Part shown: positions 17,334 through 26,527 of the stretch, piece by piece | How the letters are laid out: the number at the start of each line of letters is the position of its first letter | Numbering within the stretch: position 1 is the stretch's first letter | Assembly (NCBI RefSeq): GCF_900111485.1 | Contig: NZ_FOIC01000001.1 | Coordinates: 284,207 to 348,206 of the forward strand | DNA from: Natrinema hispanicum | Lineage (GTDB): Archaea; Halobacteriota; Halobacteria; Halobacteriales; Natrialbaceae | Length of the DNA: 64,000 bases | Direction: 5' to 3' | The notes under the pieces: generated by a model | The model's input: the letters and a program-made list of their open reading frames with translations, nothing else | Told to the model about the DNA's origin: nothing | Database searches by the model: none | Made by a program: the position numbers and the translations under genes

Positions 17334-17681
17334 CAACCTTTTACACTGCGTTCTGGCAGGCTGACGACAGCGTAGCTGTCGCACAGCCTGCCGTCACTCG
17401 GTAAAATCTCGAGAGAGCGAAGCTCTCTCGGACCTCGCGGGAGCTTCGCTCCCGCTTAGGGTTGATCAAAAGCACTCCTCCCTCCCCGTTGGGTCGGTCG
17501 TCGGCCCGCTCGCTCCCTGCGGTCGCTCGCGGTGAGGTCGGGTAACGGCCTGCCCTCCCCCGAGTCGCGCGCCCTCACTATTGTTCGGACGCGCTCCCGG
17601 CCACGGTGGTCTGTATTTAGTTGCTTGTTTGCGCTATCGCATGGCGCAAACCCCAAGTCGACCCCGTGAGACGATTCGAGT
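17334..17681. other. Intergenic region between tbsP and rnp3
   Basis: The first third carries three hairpins (listed separately). The rest is GC-rich low-complexity sequence with repeated cgctcgctccctgcggtcgc-type words. Near its end is the rnp3 promoter area. No gene is supported. Confidence 0.4.
17355..17455 (+). repeat. Three stacked perfect hairpins after tbsP (terminator-like or REP-like)
   Basis: Stem 1: GGCAGGCTG (17355-17363) with CAGCCTGCC (17384-17392), enclosing CGACAGC-GTA-GCTGTCG. Stem 2: CGAGAGAGC-GAA-GCTCTCTCG (17410-17430). Stem 3: GCGGGAGC-TTC-GCTCCCGC (17437-17455). The stems are exact and the loops are three bases. It starts 22 bp after the tbsP stop. There is no long T-run, so it could be an RNA-stabilising 3' structure rather than a canonical terminator. 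Confidence 0.6.
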
Positions 17682-18386
17682 ATGTACGAGGCCGTCCACG
17701 CCCACCCCGACGGACAGAGCACGGTCGCCAGACTCGCGAAAACGGCGGCCGATTACGGGTTCGAGGGCGTGGTCGTGCGTAATCACGCGGACGCTCGAGC
17801 CGAGTACGACCCCGAGCGAATTCGCGACGAGTACGGGATTGATGTCGTCGAGGGTGTCGAGATTCGGACCGACGATCGACAATCAGCCAGCGGTGCGGTG
17901 GGGAACTACCGGACCACCAAGACGATCGTCGCGGTCCACGGCGGGACGAACGCCATGAACCGGTTTGCGGTCGAACAGGCGAAAGTCGACGTGCTGGCCC
18001 ATCCGATGGCCGGCGACGGCGATATCAACCATGTCCTTGTCAAAGCCGCCGTCGAAAACGGCGTCCGCCTCGAGTTCGACCTCTCGGGGGTCCTCCGACA
18101 AAGCGGCGGTCGCCGCGTCCGAACGCTACAGTCACTGCGAAAGCTCCGGGAGATCGTCGACCACTACGACGCGCCGTATGTCGTCAGCGCCGAGCCGACC
18201 TCACACCTCGAGGTGCGGGCTCCCCGCGAACTCAAGGCACTCGGCGAAGAGCTCGGTTTCACACGCGAGTTCATCGAAGACGGGCTCGCGGAGTGGGGAC
18301 GGCTCGCCGAGCGAAACCGCCACATCCACTCCGAGTCGTTCATTGAGCCCGGCGTCGAACGGGGCAGGTATGAAGAAGAGTCTTGA
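17682..18386 (+). CDS. rnp3: RNase P protein component 3 (Rpp30)
   Basis: This 234-residue PHP/TIM-barrel-like protein of archaeal RNase P works with Rpp14/Pop5-type subunits on the catalytic RNA to mature tRNA 5' ends. It has YGFEGVVVRNHAD, GIDVVEGVEIRTDD, VDVLAHPMAGDGDINHVLVKAAVENGVRLEFDLSGVLRQSGGRR and DAPYVVSAEPTSHLEVRAPRE, typical of Rpp30. It is the first gene of an operon with a methyltransferase, rnp2 and psmA. Confidence 0.92.
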   Translation: MYEAVHAHPDGQSTVARLAKTAADYGFEGVVVRNHADARAEYDPERIRDEYGIDVVEGVEIRTDDRQSASGAVGNYRTTKTIVAVHGGTNAMNRFAVEQAKVDVLAHPMAGDGDINHVLVKAAVENGVRLEFDLSGVLRQSGGRRVRTLQSLRKLREIVDHYDAPYVVSAEPTSHLEVRAPRELKALGEELGFTREFIEDGLAEWGRLAERNRHIHSESFIEPGVERGRYEEES

Positions 18387-19002
18387 AGAACATGCCGCCC
18401 GGTTCGACGAGAAAGCCGGCGAGTACGACGACTCGAAGTCCGAGGAGTACCACGCCTGTGCGAATCTGGTCGTCGAGCACGCCGCACCCGAATCCGACGA
18501 CGTCGTCCTCGATCTCGGTACTGGAACGGGAGCAATCGCGCTTGCACTCGCTCCCGATGCAGCGCACGTCGTCGGCCGTGATATCAGCGATGGTATGCTC
18601 GAGCAAGCCCGCCAGAAGGCCGACGAGGCGGGCCTCGAGAACGTCGCATTCGGTCACGGCACGTTCCGAGAGCCAGAGTACGACGGCCCGGTCGACATAA
18701 TCACCACGAACTTCGCGTTCCACCACCTCTCGGACGAGGAAAAACGCGAGGCGATCGGGGTCATCGCCGCCCTCGAGCCCCGAAAGTTCGTCCTCGGCGA
18801 CGTGATGTTCTTCGGTGATCCGAACCCCGACGACCCCTTCTATACGCCTGCTGTCGACGATCCGGCGACTGTCGGCACCCTCGCTGACGCCTTTACCGAC
18901 GCCGGCTTCTCGCTGACGGCGGTCGAACGCGTCCACGACCAGGTGGGCGTGCTGGTCGCCGAACGGAATCCAACTGGCGGCGACGTGGCGACCGACGAAT
19001 GA
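18370..19002 (+). CDS. Class I SAM-dependent methyltransferase in the RNase P operon
   Basis: This 210-residue Rossmann methyltransferase has motif I VLDLGTGTGAIALALA, motif II VVGRDISDGMLEQARQKA, a motif IV-like DIITTNFAFHHLSDEEK and motif V EPRKFVLGDVMFF. Its ATG lies inside the end of rnp3 (17-bp overlap), and its stop overlaps the rnp2 start by four bases. It is therefore translated together with the two RNase P proteins. The substrate is unknown; a tRNA- or ribosome-related target is an attractive guess from context. Confidence 0.85.
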   Translation: MKKSLEEHAARFDEKAGEYDDSKSEEYHACANLVVEHAAPESDDVVLDLGTGTGAIALALAPDAAHVVGRDISDGMLEQARQKADEAGLENVAFGHGTFREPEYDGPVDIITTNFAFHHLSDEEKREAIGVIAALEPRKFVLGDVMFFGDPNPDDPFYTPAVDDPATVGTLADAFTDAGFSLTAVERVHDQVGVLVAERNPTGGDVATDE

Positions 19003-19484
19003 AACACCTCCCGAAACATCTCCGGCCGCGCTGGCGCTATCTCGCCGTTTCCCTCGAGACGTGGCCGGACGAGCGGATCGGCAGGCGGTCGTTCCAGCGC
19101 GAACTGTGGTATGCAGGCCAGAACCTGCTCGGCGATCCGGGTAGCGCCGACGCCGATCTCACAGTCATGCGATTTTCGTTCGCCGACGGACAGGGCGAGG
19201 CGATCGTCAGGGTCCGTCGCGGCGAGACCGAGCCCGCCCGCGCGGCGCTTGCATGTCTCGACGAGATCGATGGTGCACCCGTCGGGATTTGCGTCCGGGG
19301 TATCAGTGGTACGATCCGTGCCGCTGAAGAAAACTATTTACGGCGACGCGGGCAAGATTCCGAAGAGAGAAACGTCGTGTTCGGGAACGAGGAGCGAGTC
19401 GCTGTCCTCCGGGATTGCGTTGGGGATGTCCGACTCGATGAGGCGTTCGCGGGCGCGACAGACCTCGATTACGATTTAGCGTGA
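18999..19484 (+). CDS. rnp2: RNase P protein component 2 (Pop5/Rpp14 type)
   Basis: This 161-residue protein starts KHLPKHLRPRWRYLAVSLET, the classic Pop5-family opening. GDPGSADADLTVMRFSFADGQGEAIVRVRRGETEPARAALACLDEI and VGICVRGISGTIRAAEENYL follow. It partners Rpp30 in the specificity and catalytic core of archaeal RNase P. It overlaps the methyltransferase by four bases and ends four bases before psmA. Confidence 0.9.
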   Translation: MKHLPKHLRPRWRYLAVSLETWPDERIGRRSFQRELWYAGQNLLGDPGSADADLTVMRFSFADGQGEAIVRVRRGETEPARAALACLDEIDGAPVGICVRGISGTIRAAEENYLRRRGQDSEERNVVFGNEERVAVLRDCVGDVRLDEAFAGATDLDYDLA

Positions 19485-19488
19485 TACT

Positions 19489-20247
<759 letters not shown>

Positions 20248-20364
20248 CGCCTCACGAATCCGTTTTCGCGTTCGTCACCACCCCTCGAGTCACCTGTCTC
20301 TGATTCTCGCCGCACCGATGCCGTGCCCATGCCCATCCGACCGAGGTCGCTCGTCGGGAAACAC

Positions 20365-20374
20365 TCTTTAAATT
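20365..20374 (+). promoter_or_regulatory. TATA box for the SBDS gene
   Basis: TCTTTAAATT with TTTAAAT at 20367-20373 is 21-27 bp before the ATG at 20394. This implies a leaderless message separate from psmA. Confidence 0.5.
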
Positions 20375-20393
20375 GGCGAGGGAATCGTGAGGT

Positions 20394-21119
20394 ATGATTT
20401 CGCTCGACGAGGCGGTGACGGCGCGACTCGAGTCACACGGGGCGCGCTTCGAAGTGTTAGTCGATCCGGACGCAGCACTGTCGATCAAACGCGACGAGTT
20501 CGATGGCGACTTAGAGGACGTCATCGCAGCCGAGGATGTCTTCGAGAACGCTTCTCGCGGCGATCGACCGGCCGAAAACGATCTCGAGAAGGTCTTCGAC
20601 ACGACGGAGCCACTCGAGATCATTCCCGAGGTGATCAAGGAGGGTGAGATCCAGATCACGGCCGATCAGCGCCGCGAGATGCAAGAACAGAAGCGAAAGC
20701 AGTTGATCGACACGATCACGCGCAACGCGGTCAACCCGCAGATGGACAACGCGCCCCATCCGCCCGAACGGATCGAGAACGCCTTAGAGGAGGCTGGCTT
20801 CACCGTCGATCCGATGGAGCCGGTGCAGGCGCAGGTCGACGACGCGCTCGATGCCCTTCGGCCGGTTATCCCGATCCGGTTCGAAGAGGTCACTGTTGCG
20901 GTTCAGGTACCGGCTGACTACGCCGGCAGCGCACAAGCACAGATCCGTCAGTTCGGTGACTTAGAACGCGAAGAGTGGCAAAACGACGGCTCGTGGATCG
21001 GCGTGCTCACGTTCCCAGCAGGACTGCAAAACGAGTTCTACAACGAGGTCAACGAATACACCAGCGGCGAAGCCGAAACGGAGATCATCAAGGACAAAGA
21101 CGACCTGTCGACCCAATAG
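20394..21119 (+). CDS. sdo1: Ribosome maturation protein SBDS
   Basis: This 241-residue archaeal SBDS homologue helps mature the 60S-type large subunit (release of IF6 with EF-2-like GTPase). It has the N-terminal FYSH-type domain ([43 protein letters not shown]), the three-helix middle with '[42 protein letters not shown]', and a ferredoxin-like C-terminal domain. The order rnp3-rnp2-psmA-sbds is the ancient archaeal superoperon. Here it ends without exosome genes. Confidence 0.93.
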   Translation: MISLDEAVTARLESHGARFEVLVDPDAALSIKRDEFDGDLEDVIAAEDVFENASRGDRPAENDLEKVFDTTEPLEIIPEVIKEGEIQITADQRREMQEQKRKQLIDTITRNAVNPQMDNAPHPPERIENALEEAGFTVDPMEPVQAQVDDALDALRPVIPIRFEEVTVAVQVPADYAGSAQAQIRQFGDLEREEWQNDGSWIGVLTFPAGLQNEFYNEVNEYTSGEAETEIIKDKDDLSTQ

Positions 21120-21134
21120 CGCTCTGGCGGCGCG

Positions 21135-21449
21135 TTATCCTCGTTTGAAGCCGATCACGAAGCCGCCGGTAAAGCCCGCGCCGAGTGATAGTGTCGAGAT
21201 GAGTGACTGAACCACGCTGGTCGCTGTGTCCTGTGCCTGTGCTTGTGTGTGCAGAATGCCCGCCGAGAGTCGGTTCCAGTCGACGGTGATGATGCCCTGG
21301 GACTCGAGATAGCGAAAGAGCATCAGCTGAACGCCGGCGATAACCGCAAGCAGTTTTGCAATCTTTTTGGCCGCAAAGCCGATGAGGCCGCCAATAACGG
21401 CACCGCCCCCGAACTCGAGGCCGAGTGCGGCCGGATCGAGATCGATCAT
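21135..21449 (-). CDS. FUN14-family membrane protein
   Basis: This 104-residue protein has the FUN14 pattern: a Gly-rich helix (EFGGGAVIGGLIGFAAKKIAKLLAVIAGVQLMLFRYLESQGIITVDWNRL) and a final GAGFTGGFVIGFKRG segment. Archaeal members have no known function (eukaryotic FUNDC proteins act in mitophagy). I start at the ATG at 21449; an ATG three codons upstream (21458) is the alternative. It is convergent with sbds (15 bp apart). Confidence 0.85.
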   Translation of the reverse strand: MIDLDPAALGLEFGGGAVIGGLIGFAAKKIAKLLAVIAGVQLMLFRYLESQGIITVDWNRLSAGILHTQAQAQDTATSVVQSLISTLSLGAGFTGGFVIGFKRG

Positions 21450-21831
21450 CACCCGCATCAATTCGAGTCGCTTCCTATGACTTTTGTGATCGCACGACGG
21501 CTGTGTGACCGCGTCTGCAGTGACGTTCAGTGGCGACTAGAGCCGAGATGCGGCGGCCCTGTCACCGTATCGCTTCCACGCACCCCCTCGAGCGAATCGG
21601 ACGATCGGTGCGGGCACTGGATTCAAGACGATTCGTCACGTACGAGCGGCTATGAGCCACGTCCGTCCAACGGAGGTGTCCGACCGGCATCGTTAGCGGA
21701 ACCGGGTCACTATGGCAGTGTCTGTCTCGTCGAGTCGCTCGGCGCGTGCAACCGTCGCCGCGTCGGCTCGACGAGCGATGGCACTCGAGTGAGTACGCCC
21801 GACCGCACCCGGCGGACGCAGCTCTCTCTGT
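21450..21831. other. Intergenic region between FUN14 and hflX
   Basis: This 382-bp gap must hold divergent promoters for FUN14 and hflX. I see no coding frame with halophile bias, no strong TATA box next to hflX, and no hairpin of note. Confidence 0.35.
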
Positions 21832-23133
21832 ATGAACACGATAATCGTCAAACGCGTTGATTCAGGTACGCCCGACACGAGCGAGATTCGCGATCTGGCC
21901 CGGGCGGCGGGGTACACCGTCGTCGGCGAGGTCACACAGTCCAGACGGGCCGATCCGGCCCTCCAGATCGGTGAGGGGAAAGCCGAGGAACTGGCCGCGT
22001 TAGTCGAGGAAACGGATGCGACGACCGTCATCTTCGACAACCGACTCGGTCCCTACCAGACGTACAACCTCGGCAAGCTCCTGCCCGAGGGCGTCGAAGT
22101 CATCGATCGATTCACGCTCATCCTCGAGATCTTCGGCCAGCGCGCACAGACGCGCAAGGCCCAACTCCAGGTCGAACTGGCCGAACTCCGCTACGAACTG
22201 CCCCGTGCGGAGGCAAAGACCAGCCTCGCAAAACGCGAGGAACACCCCGGCTTCATGGGGCTTGGTGAGTACGACGAGAGCCGCGAGCAGGACATCAAAG
22301 CCCAGATCAGCCGGATTAAAGACGAACTCGAGCGGATCGAACAGACCGAACAGCATCGCCGGGAGCGCCGGCGTGATTCGGGGTTCGATCTGGTCGCGCT
22401 GGCCGGCTACACCAACGCGGGGAAGTCGACTCTGTTGCGTCGCCTCGCGGCCGATCTCGAGGTTTCCGAAAACGAGGATCTTCACCCTGATCTGGACGCG
22501 ACGGCTGAATCGAAAGACAAACTCTTCACCACGCTCGGGACGACGACCCGGCGTGCGGATATCGACCGTCGGGACGTGCTGGTGACCGACACCGTCGGGT
22601 TCATCAGCGATCTCCCACACTGGCTGGTCGAGTCGTTCAAGTCGACGCTGGACTCGGTCTACCGAGCGGATCTGGTCTTGCTCGTCGTCGACGTCAGCGA
22701 GCCGATCGACGAGATTCACGAGAAACTGGTCACCTCCCACGACACCCTCTACGAACGCAACGAGGCCCCGATCGTGACCGTTCTCAATAAGATCGATCAG
22801 GTCAGCGACGAGGAACTGGCCGAAAAGCGGGCTGCCCTCTCGTCGCTTGCGCCGAATCCAGTCGCAGTCAGCGCCAAGGAGGGACAGCACATCGACCGGT
22901 TGCTCGAGCGGATCGACGAGGAACTGCCAGACTGGGAGGAAGAACGGCTGTTGTTGCCGATGACTGACGATACGATGAGCGTCGTCTCGTGGCTCCACGA
23001 CAACGCACACGTCGACGACGTCACCTACGGGGACGAAGACGTCGTCGTGTCCTTCGAGGCTCGCCCAGCAATAGTCTCGCAGGCGCGCTCGCGCGCGAGC
23101 GAGCTGCGGACGGCCGCGGCCGAATCCGCATGA
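21832..23133 (+). CDS. hflX: Ribosome-associated GTPase HflX
   Basis: This 433-residue protein has the HflX N-terminal domain (LARAAGYTVVGEVTQSR; TTVIFDNRLGPYQTYNLGKLL; DRFTLILEIFGQRAQTRKAQLQVELAELRYELPR). An EREE/R-rich linker helix follows, and then a G domain with P-loop ALAGYTNAGKSTL, switch region TTLGTTTR, DTVGFISDLP and NKID. Bacterial HflX splits stalled or stressed ribosomes; archaeal members bind the large subunit. It is a single gene and ends about 130 bp before the thiolase. Confidence 0.93.
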   Translation: MNTIIVKRVDSGTPDTSEIRDLARAAGYTVVGEVTQSRRADPALQIGEGKAEELAALVEETDATTVIFDNRLGPYQTYNLGKLLPEGVEVIDRFTLILEIFGQRAQTRKAQLQVELAELRYELPRAEAKTSLAKREEHPGFMGLGEYDESREQDIKAQISRIKDELERIEQTEQHRRERRRDSGFDLVALAGYTNAGKSTLLRRLAADLEVSENEDLHPDLDATAESKDKLFTTLGTTTRRADIDRRDVLVTDTVGFISDLPHWLVESFKSTLDSVYRADLVLLVVDVSEPIDEIHEKLVTSHDTLYERNEAPIVTVLNKIDQVSDEELAEKRAALSSLAPNPVAVSAKEGQHIDRLLERIDEELPDWEEERLLLPMTDDTMSVVSWLHDNAHVDDVTYGDEDVVVSFEARPAIVSQARSRASELRTAAAESA

Positions 23134-23232
23134 GCCTCGCGTCGATGTCGACCACGATCGATTACTGGTGGGTGGTATCGTTGGCTTATGTTGAAATAGT
23201 GAGTCAAGCAGCGAACACTGTCACGACCCCCC

Positions 23233-23242
23233 ACATATAAAC
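23233..23242 (+). promoter_or_regulatory. TATA box for the thiolase-DUF35 operon
   Basis: ACATATAAAC with ATATAAA at 23235-23241 lies 25-31 bp before the ATG at 23266, an almost leaderless arrangement. Confidence 0.5.
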
Positions 23243-23265
23243 CACTGACTAGAGTCACCTGGCAT

Positions 23266-24426
23266 ATGGAACGTGTTGCAATCATTGGTGCCTCGATGAC
23301 CCAGTTCGGGCAACGCGAGGGCGAGTGGATCACGGACCTCCTTGCGGAGGCTGGTATTGAGTGTCTCGGGGATGCAGGTGTCGACGCCGACGACGTCGAC
23401 CATCTGTACGTCTCGAACATGGCAAGCGGCGAGTTCGAAGGACAGACGGGGGTCCCGAACGCGCTGGCACACGATCTCGATGCAATGCCGGCGTACACAC
23501 AACGGATCGACCAGACGAGTTCCAGCGGCGGTGCGGGGATTTACGCCGCCTGGCAGTCGGTCGCCAGCGGGGCCAGTGACATGACCCTGCTCGTCGGCGG
23601 TGAGAAGATGACCCACAAGACCACCGGTGAGGCGACCGACGTCATCGCGTCACTGACCCACCGCGCCGAGTACAAAACCGGCGTCACGCTGCCGTCGTTT
23701 GCCGGCTTGACCGCACGCCACTATCTCGAGCGATTCGACGCGCCTCGTGAGAGCCTGGCGAAAGTCGCGTCCAAGAATCACAAAAACGGCGTCGACAACC
23801 CCAAGGCCCAGTTCCAGAAGGAGGTCGACGTCGAGACGATCCTCGAGTCGCCAATCATCGCGGACCCGCTGCGACTGTACGACTTCTGTCCGATTACGGA
23901 CGGCTCGGCGGCGCTGATGCTCTGTCCGGAGTCGGTCGCCAAGGAGTATACCGACGAGTACGTCGTCATCTCGGGAATCGACGGCGCGACCGATACCCAC
24001 GTCGTCCACGAGCGCGAGGACCCGACCGTGATGGGCGGTGTCGTCGAGAGCGGCAAGGGTGCCTACGAGATGAGCGGCCTCGGACCCGACGACATCGACG
24101 TCGCCGAACTCCACGACATGTTCACGATCCTCGAGTTCCTCCAGATGGAGGGACTCGGCTTCGCTGAGCATGGCGAGGCGTGGAAACTCGTCGAGGAGGG
24201 ATACACCGAGCGAGACACCGGCGAACTGCCGATCAACACCTCGGGTGGCCTCAAGTCGAAGGGCCACCCACTGGGGGCAAGCGGCGTCGCACAGGCAGTC
24301 GAGATCTACGAACAGCTCATGGGCGAGGCGGGCCCGCGCCAGGTCGATGCTGAGACCGGCCTGTGCTGTAACGTCGGCGGCTTTGGCAACTGTGTGATTA
24401 CTACGATTATGGAGGCAGCACAATGA
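23266..24426 (+). CDS. Thiolase-family protein with Ser at the nucleophile position
   Basis: This 386-residue thiolase fold protein is of the archaeal acetyl-CoA acetyltransferase/SCP-x type. Conserved parts are VAIIGASMTQFGQREGE, GGEKMTHKTTGEATDVI, ELHDMFTILEFLQMEGLG, and the active-site NTSGGLKSKGHPLGASG with its His. At the place of the family's nucleophile Cys (usual xCASGG) this protein has IDQTSSSGGAG, so the aligned residue is Ser85. The final Cys-loop reads NVGGFGNC. Classical thiolysis may therefore be lost or altered. It overlaps a DUF35 gene by four bases, the usual archaeal thiolase partner, but no HMG-CoA synthase is nearby. Confidence 0.8.
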   Translation: MERVAIIGASMTQFGQREGEWITDLLAEAGIECLGDAGVDADDVDHLYVSNMASGEFEGQTGVPNALAHDLDAMPAYTQRIDQTSSSGGAGIYAAWQSVASGASDMTLLVGGEKMTHKTTGEATDVIASLTHRAEYKTGVTLPSFAGLTARHYLERFDAPRESLAKVASKNHKNGVDNPKAQFQKEVDVETILESPIIADPLRLYDFCPITDGSAALMLCPESVAKEYTDEYVVISGIDGATDTHVVHEREDPTVMGGVVESGKGAYEMSGLGPDDIDVAELHDMFTILEFLQMEGLGFAEHGEAWKLVEEGYTERDTGELPINTSGGLKSKGHPLGASGVAQAVEIYEQLMGEAGPRQVDAETGLCCNVGGFGNCVITTIMEAAQ

Positions 24427-24782
24427 CGATGGACGCGACACGCTACGAGAACGGTTCGATCAGCTACCCCGGCCACCCGCGCGGTCCCGGTGGTTCGAAT
24501 CCGGCGGAAACGATCGATCTCAGCGAGTACACCGCAGAGGTCATCACGTGGACGACCAGCACCGCGACGCCGCCGGGCGTCCGCGAGCCCAACCACCTCG
24601 CAATCGTCGAGTTCGACGTGGATGGCGAGTCGGTTCGTGCGATCGGCCAGCTCACGACCGGCGATGTCGAGACCGGCGATACGGTCCAGCCGGTCCACGT
24701 TGACGAACTTCGCGAACCCGGCGCAGGGATTCGCGAACCGGAGAGTCAGGACTGGGACGGCTATCGGTTCGAACCGGTCTAA
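24423..24782 (+). CDS. DUF35 OB-fold protein lacking the zinc ribbon
   Basis: This 119-residue partner of the thiolase is translationally coupled to it (ATGA). The OB-fold part is visible: EVITWTTSTATPPGVREPNHLAIVEFDVDGESVRAIGQLTTGDVETGDTVQPVHV. Typical DUF35 proteins begin with a four-Cys rubredoxin-like ribbon, but this one contains no cysteine at all. In methanogens DUF35 bridges thiolase and HMG-CoA synthase so acetoacetyl-CoA can be channelled. A similar scaffold role for this pair is inferred. Confidence 0.75.
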   Translation: MTMDATRYENGSISYPGHPRGPGGSNPAETIDLSEYTAEVITWTTSTATPPGVREPNHLAIVEFDVDGESVRAIGQLTTGDVETGDTVQPVHVDELREPGAGIREPESQDWDGYRFEPV

Positions 24783-25522
24783 GGACGCTCGTCTCCGTCA
24801 CCGCTTTTTTCAGACCCGTCAGCGTCTGACGCGTCAGTGTCGTCAGCATCGCCATCATCGCTCGCACTCGAGTCGGCAGCGTCCTCGCCGTACTGATCTC
24901 GCAGCGTCTCGAGTTCGGCGTCGACGTCGACGGCCGAGTCGGAGTCGTCACGATCCTCGGTAGCCGTTTCATCGGCGTCGCTCAGTGGTCCGTCGTCGAT
25001 GTCGATCGAGATTCCGGTCGCCGCCGCTGATTCTGACGCGCTCGATTGGGAGGCCCGATCGGTGGCTTCGCGAAGGCGCGTGTCGACGTCGTCGCGAAGC
25101 TGGCGGGCCTCCGAAAGGAGATCGCGCGCCCCCTCGTCTGCGGGTAGACTCCCCTCCGAGACGGCCTGATTGAGTTCAGTCAGGACCGTATCGAGTTGTG
25201 AGAGCGTCGTCCGTCGAAGCTCGCTTGCGCGGTCGCTCGTCGCCTCGGCGGCCGTCGACGTCCGGTCGCGAGCTGCCCGCTCAGTTCTAACGATCTGCAG
25301 GCCTCGCTGGAACGCCTCGAGCGCGCGAACGTTCGCCTCGAGGATGGCCAGCGCGGCGGGAAGCGCCACCTCGTCGGTGAGTCGGAGCAACTCTCGCGGT
25401 GTCGGCGGTCGCAGCGGCGGCCGAAAGCGCCGGCGTGGCTCGTCGAGCTCCGTCCGAAGCTCGTCGATCGTTCTCGTCAGTTCGCGAACGGCGTCGACGA
25501 GTTCGTCGTCACGGTCGGTCAT
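24779..25522 (-). CDS. Acidic helical/coiled-coil protein of unknown function
   Basis: This 247-residue protein starts at the ATG at 25522 (MTDRDDELVDAVRELTRTIDELRTELDEPRRR). A coiled coil at 1-35 is followed by a conserved-looking PPLRPPTPRELLRLTDEVALPAALAILEANVRALEAFQRGLQIVR and further helices. A low-complexity acidic tail rich in Asp, Ser and Ala fills roughly the last 80 residues. Such proteins occur widely in haloarchaea without known function. Its 3' end overlaps the DUF35 gene end by four bases on the opposite strand. Confidence 0.7.
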   Translation of the reverse strand: MTDRDDELVDAVRELTRTIDELRTELDEPRRRFRPPLRPPTPRELLRLTDEVALPAALAILEANVRALEAFQRGLQIVRTERAARDRTSTAAEATSDRASELRRTTLSQLDTVLTELNQAVSEGSLPADEGARDLLSEARQLRDDVDTRLREATDRASQSSASESAAATGISIDIDDGPLSDADETATEDRDDSDSAVDVDAELETLRDQYGEDAADSSASDDGDADDTDASDADGSEKSGDGDERP

Positions 25523-25620
25523 ACGTGCCTTACGGCCGCGCGGCTCAAAAAGCGGCCGCTCAGCGTATTGAGTTCCGGCCGATCCAAGCGTTTTTACCCC
25601 CACCGAACCGCTGAACGGAT

Positions 25621-26373
25621 GTGCGAATCGAGAACAGCTTCATTCCCGTTCGTGGCGTCGGGGAAACCACCGAACGACGCCTGTGGGAAAACGGCGTAAC
25701 TCACTGGGACGAGTTCGACGGCAGTGTCGTCGGCTCGACGCTTGCGGATCGGATCGAGACGTTCATCGATGAGGGCCGAACCCACCTTGATCGTGGCAAC
25801 GTCTCCGTCTTTGCGGAGGCGCTGCCCGCCGCGAGTCGCTGGCGGTGCTATGAAAACGTCAGCGACGAGACCTGCTTTCTGGACATCGAGACGACTGGCC
25901 TCAGCGCCGAGACGAACGACGTGACGACCGTCAGCCTCCATCAGGATGGCGAGACGAAGACGTTCGTCAAAGAGCGTGATCTGACGAGCCACCGCCTCAC
26001 ACGTGAACTCGAGGAAGCGGCCCTGCTTGTCACGTTCAACGGGCAGCGATTCGACGTCCCGTTCCTCGAGACCTGTTTCGATGTCACCATTGACGTCCCC
26101 CACGTCGATCTCATGTATCCCTGTAAGAAAATCGGGCTCGACGGCGGACTGAAACCGATCGAGCAGGAGTTGGGGATCGACCGGGACATGCCCGACATCA
26201 GCGGTCGCGATGCGGTGCGCCTCTGGCGCGAGTACGAACGCGGCGACGATGGTGCCCTCGAGACACTTATCGAGTACAACCGCGCGGACACGGCCAATCT
26301 CGAGCCGCTGATGGAGATCGTCGCCGATCGGCTCCACGAGCGCGTCTTCGAGGCTGCGCTGGCTGACGAGTGA
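25621..26373 (+). CDS. RNase H-like (YprB-type) DEDD exonuclease domain protein
   Basis: This 250-residue protein has a C-terminal RNase H-like 3'-5' exonuclease fold: CFLDIETTGLS (D88, E90), LVTFNGQRFDVPFLE, HVDLMYPCKKIG and YNRADTANLEPL, which together supply the DEDD-type acidic residues. The N-terminal part SFIPVRGVGETTERRLWENGVTHWDEF looks like a helix-hairpin-helix-type element. The start is GTG at 25621, supported by a TTTTTACC box about 25-32 bp upstream; the ATG one base earlier is in another frame. The likely role is in nucleic-acid processing or repair. Confidence 0.8.
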   Translation: MRIENSFIPVRGVGETTERRLWENGVTHWDEFDGSVVGSTLADRIETFIDEGRTHLDRGNVSVFAEALPAASRWRCYENVSDETCFLDIETTGLSAETNDVTTVSLHQDGETKTFVKERDLTSHRLTRELEEAALLVTFNGQRFDVPFLETCFDVTIDVPHVDLMYPCKKIGLDGGLKPIEQELGIDRDMPDISGRDAVRLWREYERGDDGALETLIEYNRADTANLEPLMEIVADRLHERVFEAALADE

Positions 26374-26527
26374 GCAGTTCGCAGTGAAATTGAGAGAACT
26401 GGCCAGCATCGGCCTCGCTCCGAGAGAAGGGGATAGCGACGACCGTGCGGCCGCTCGTCACTGCAGAGGGGTTACTCGGCCGACCCCGCGTGTGGTGAAC
26501 GCAGGGCAGGCTTAGAAACGGACGCCG

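Noticed and set aside
17490..17600. Repeated cgctcgctccctgcggtcgc-like words before rnp3
   Set aside because: GC-rich low-complexity text frequent in haloarchaeal DNA. No unit length or symmetry supports a defined element or CRISPR.
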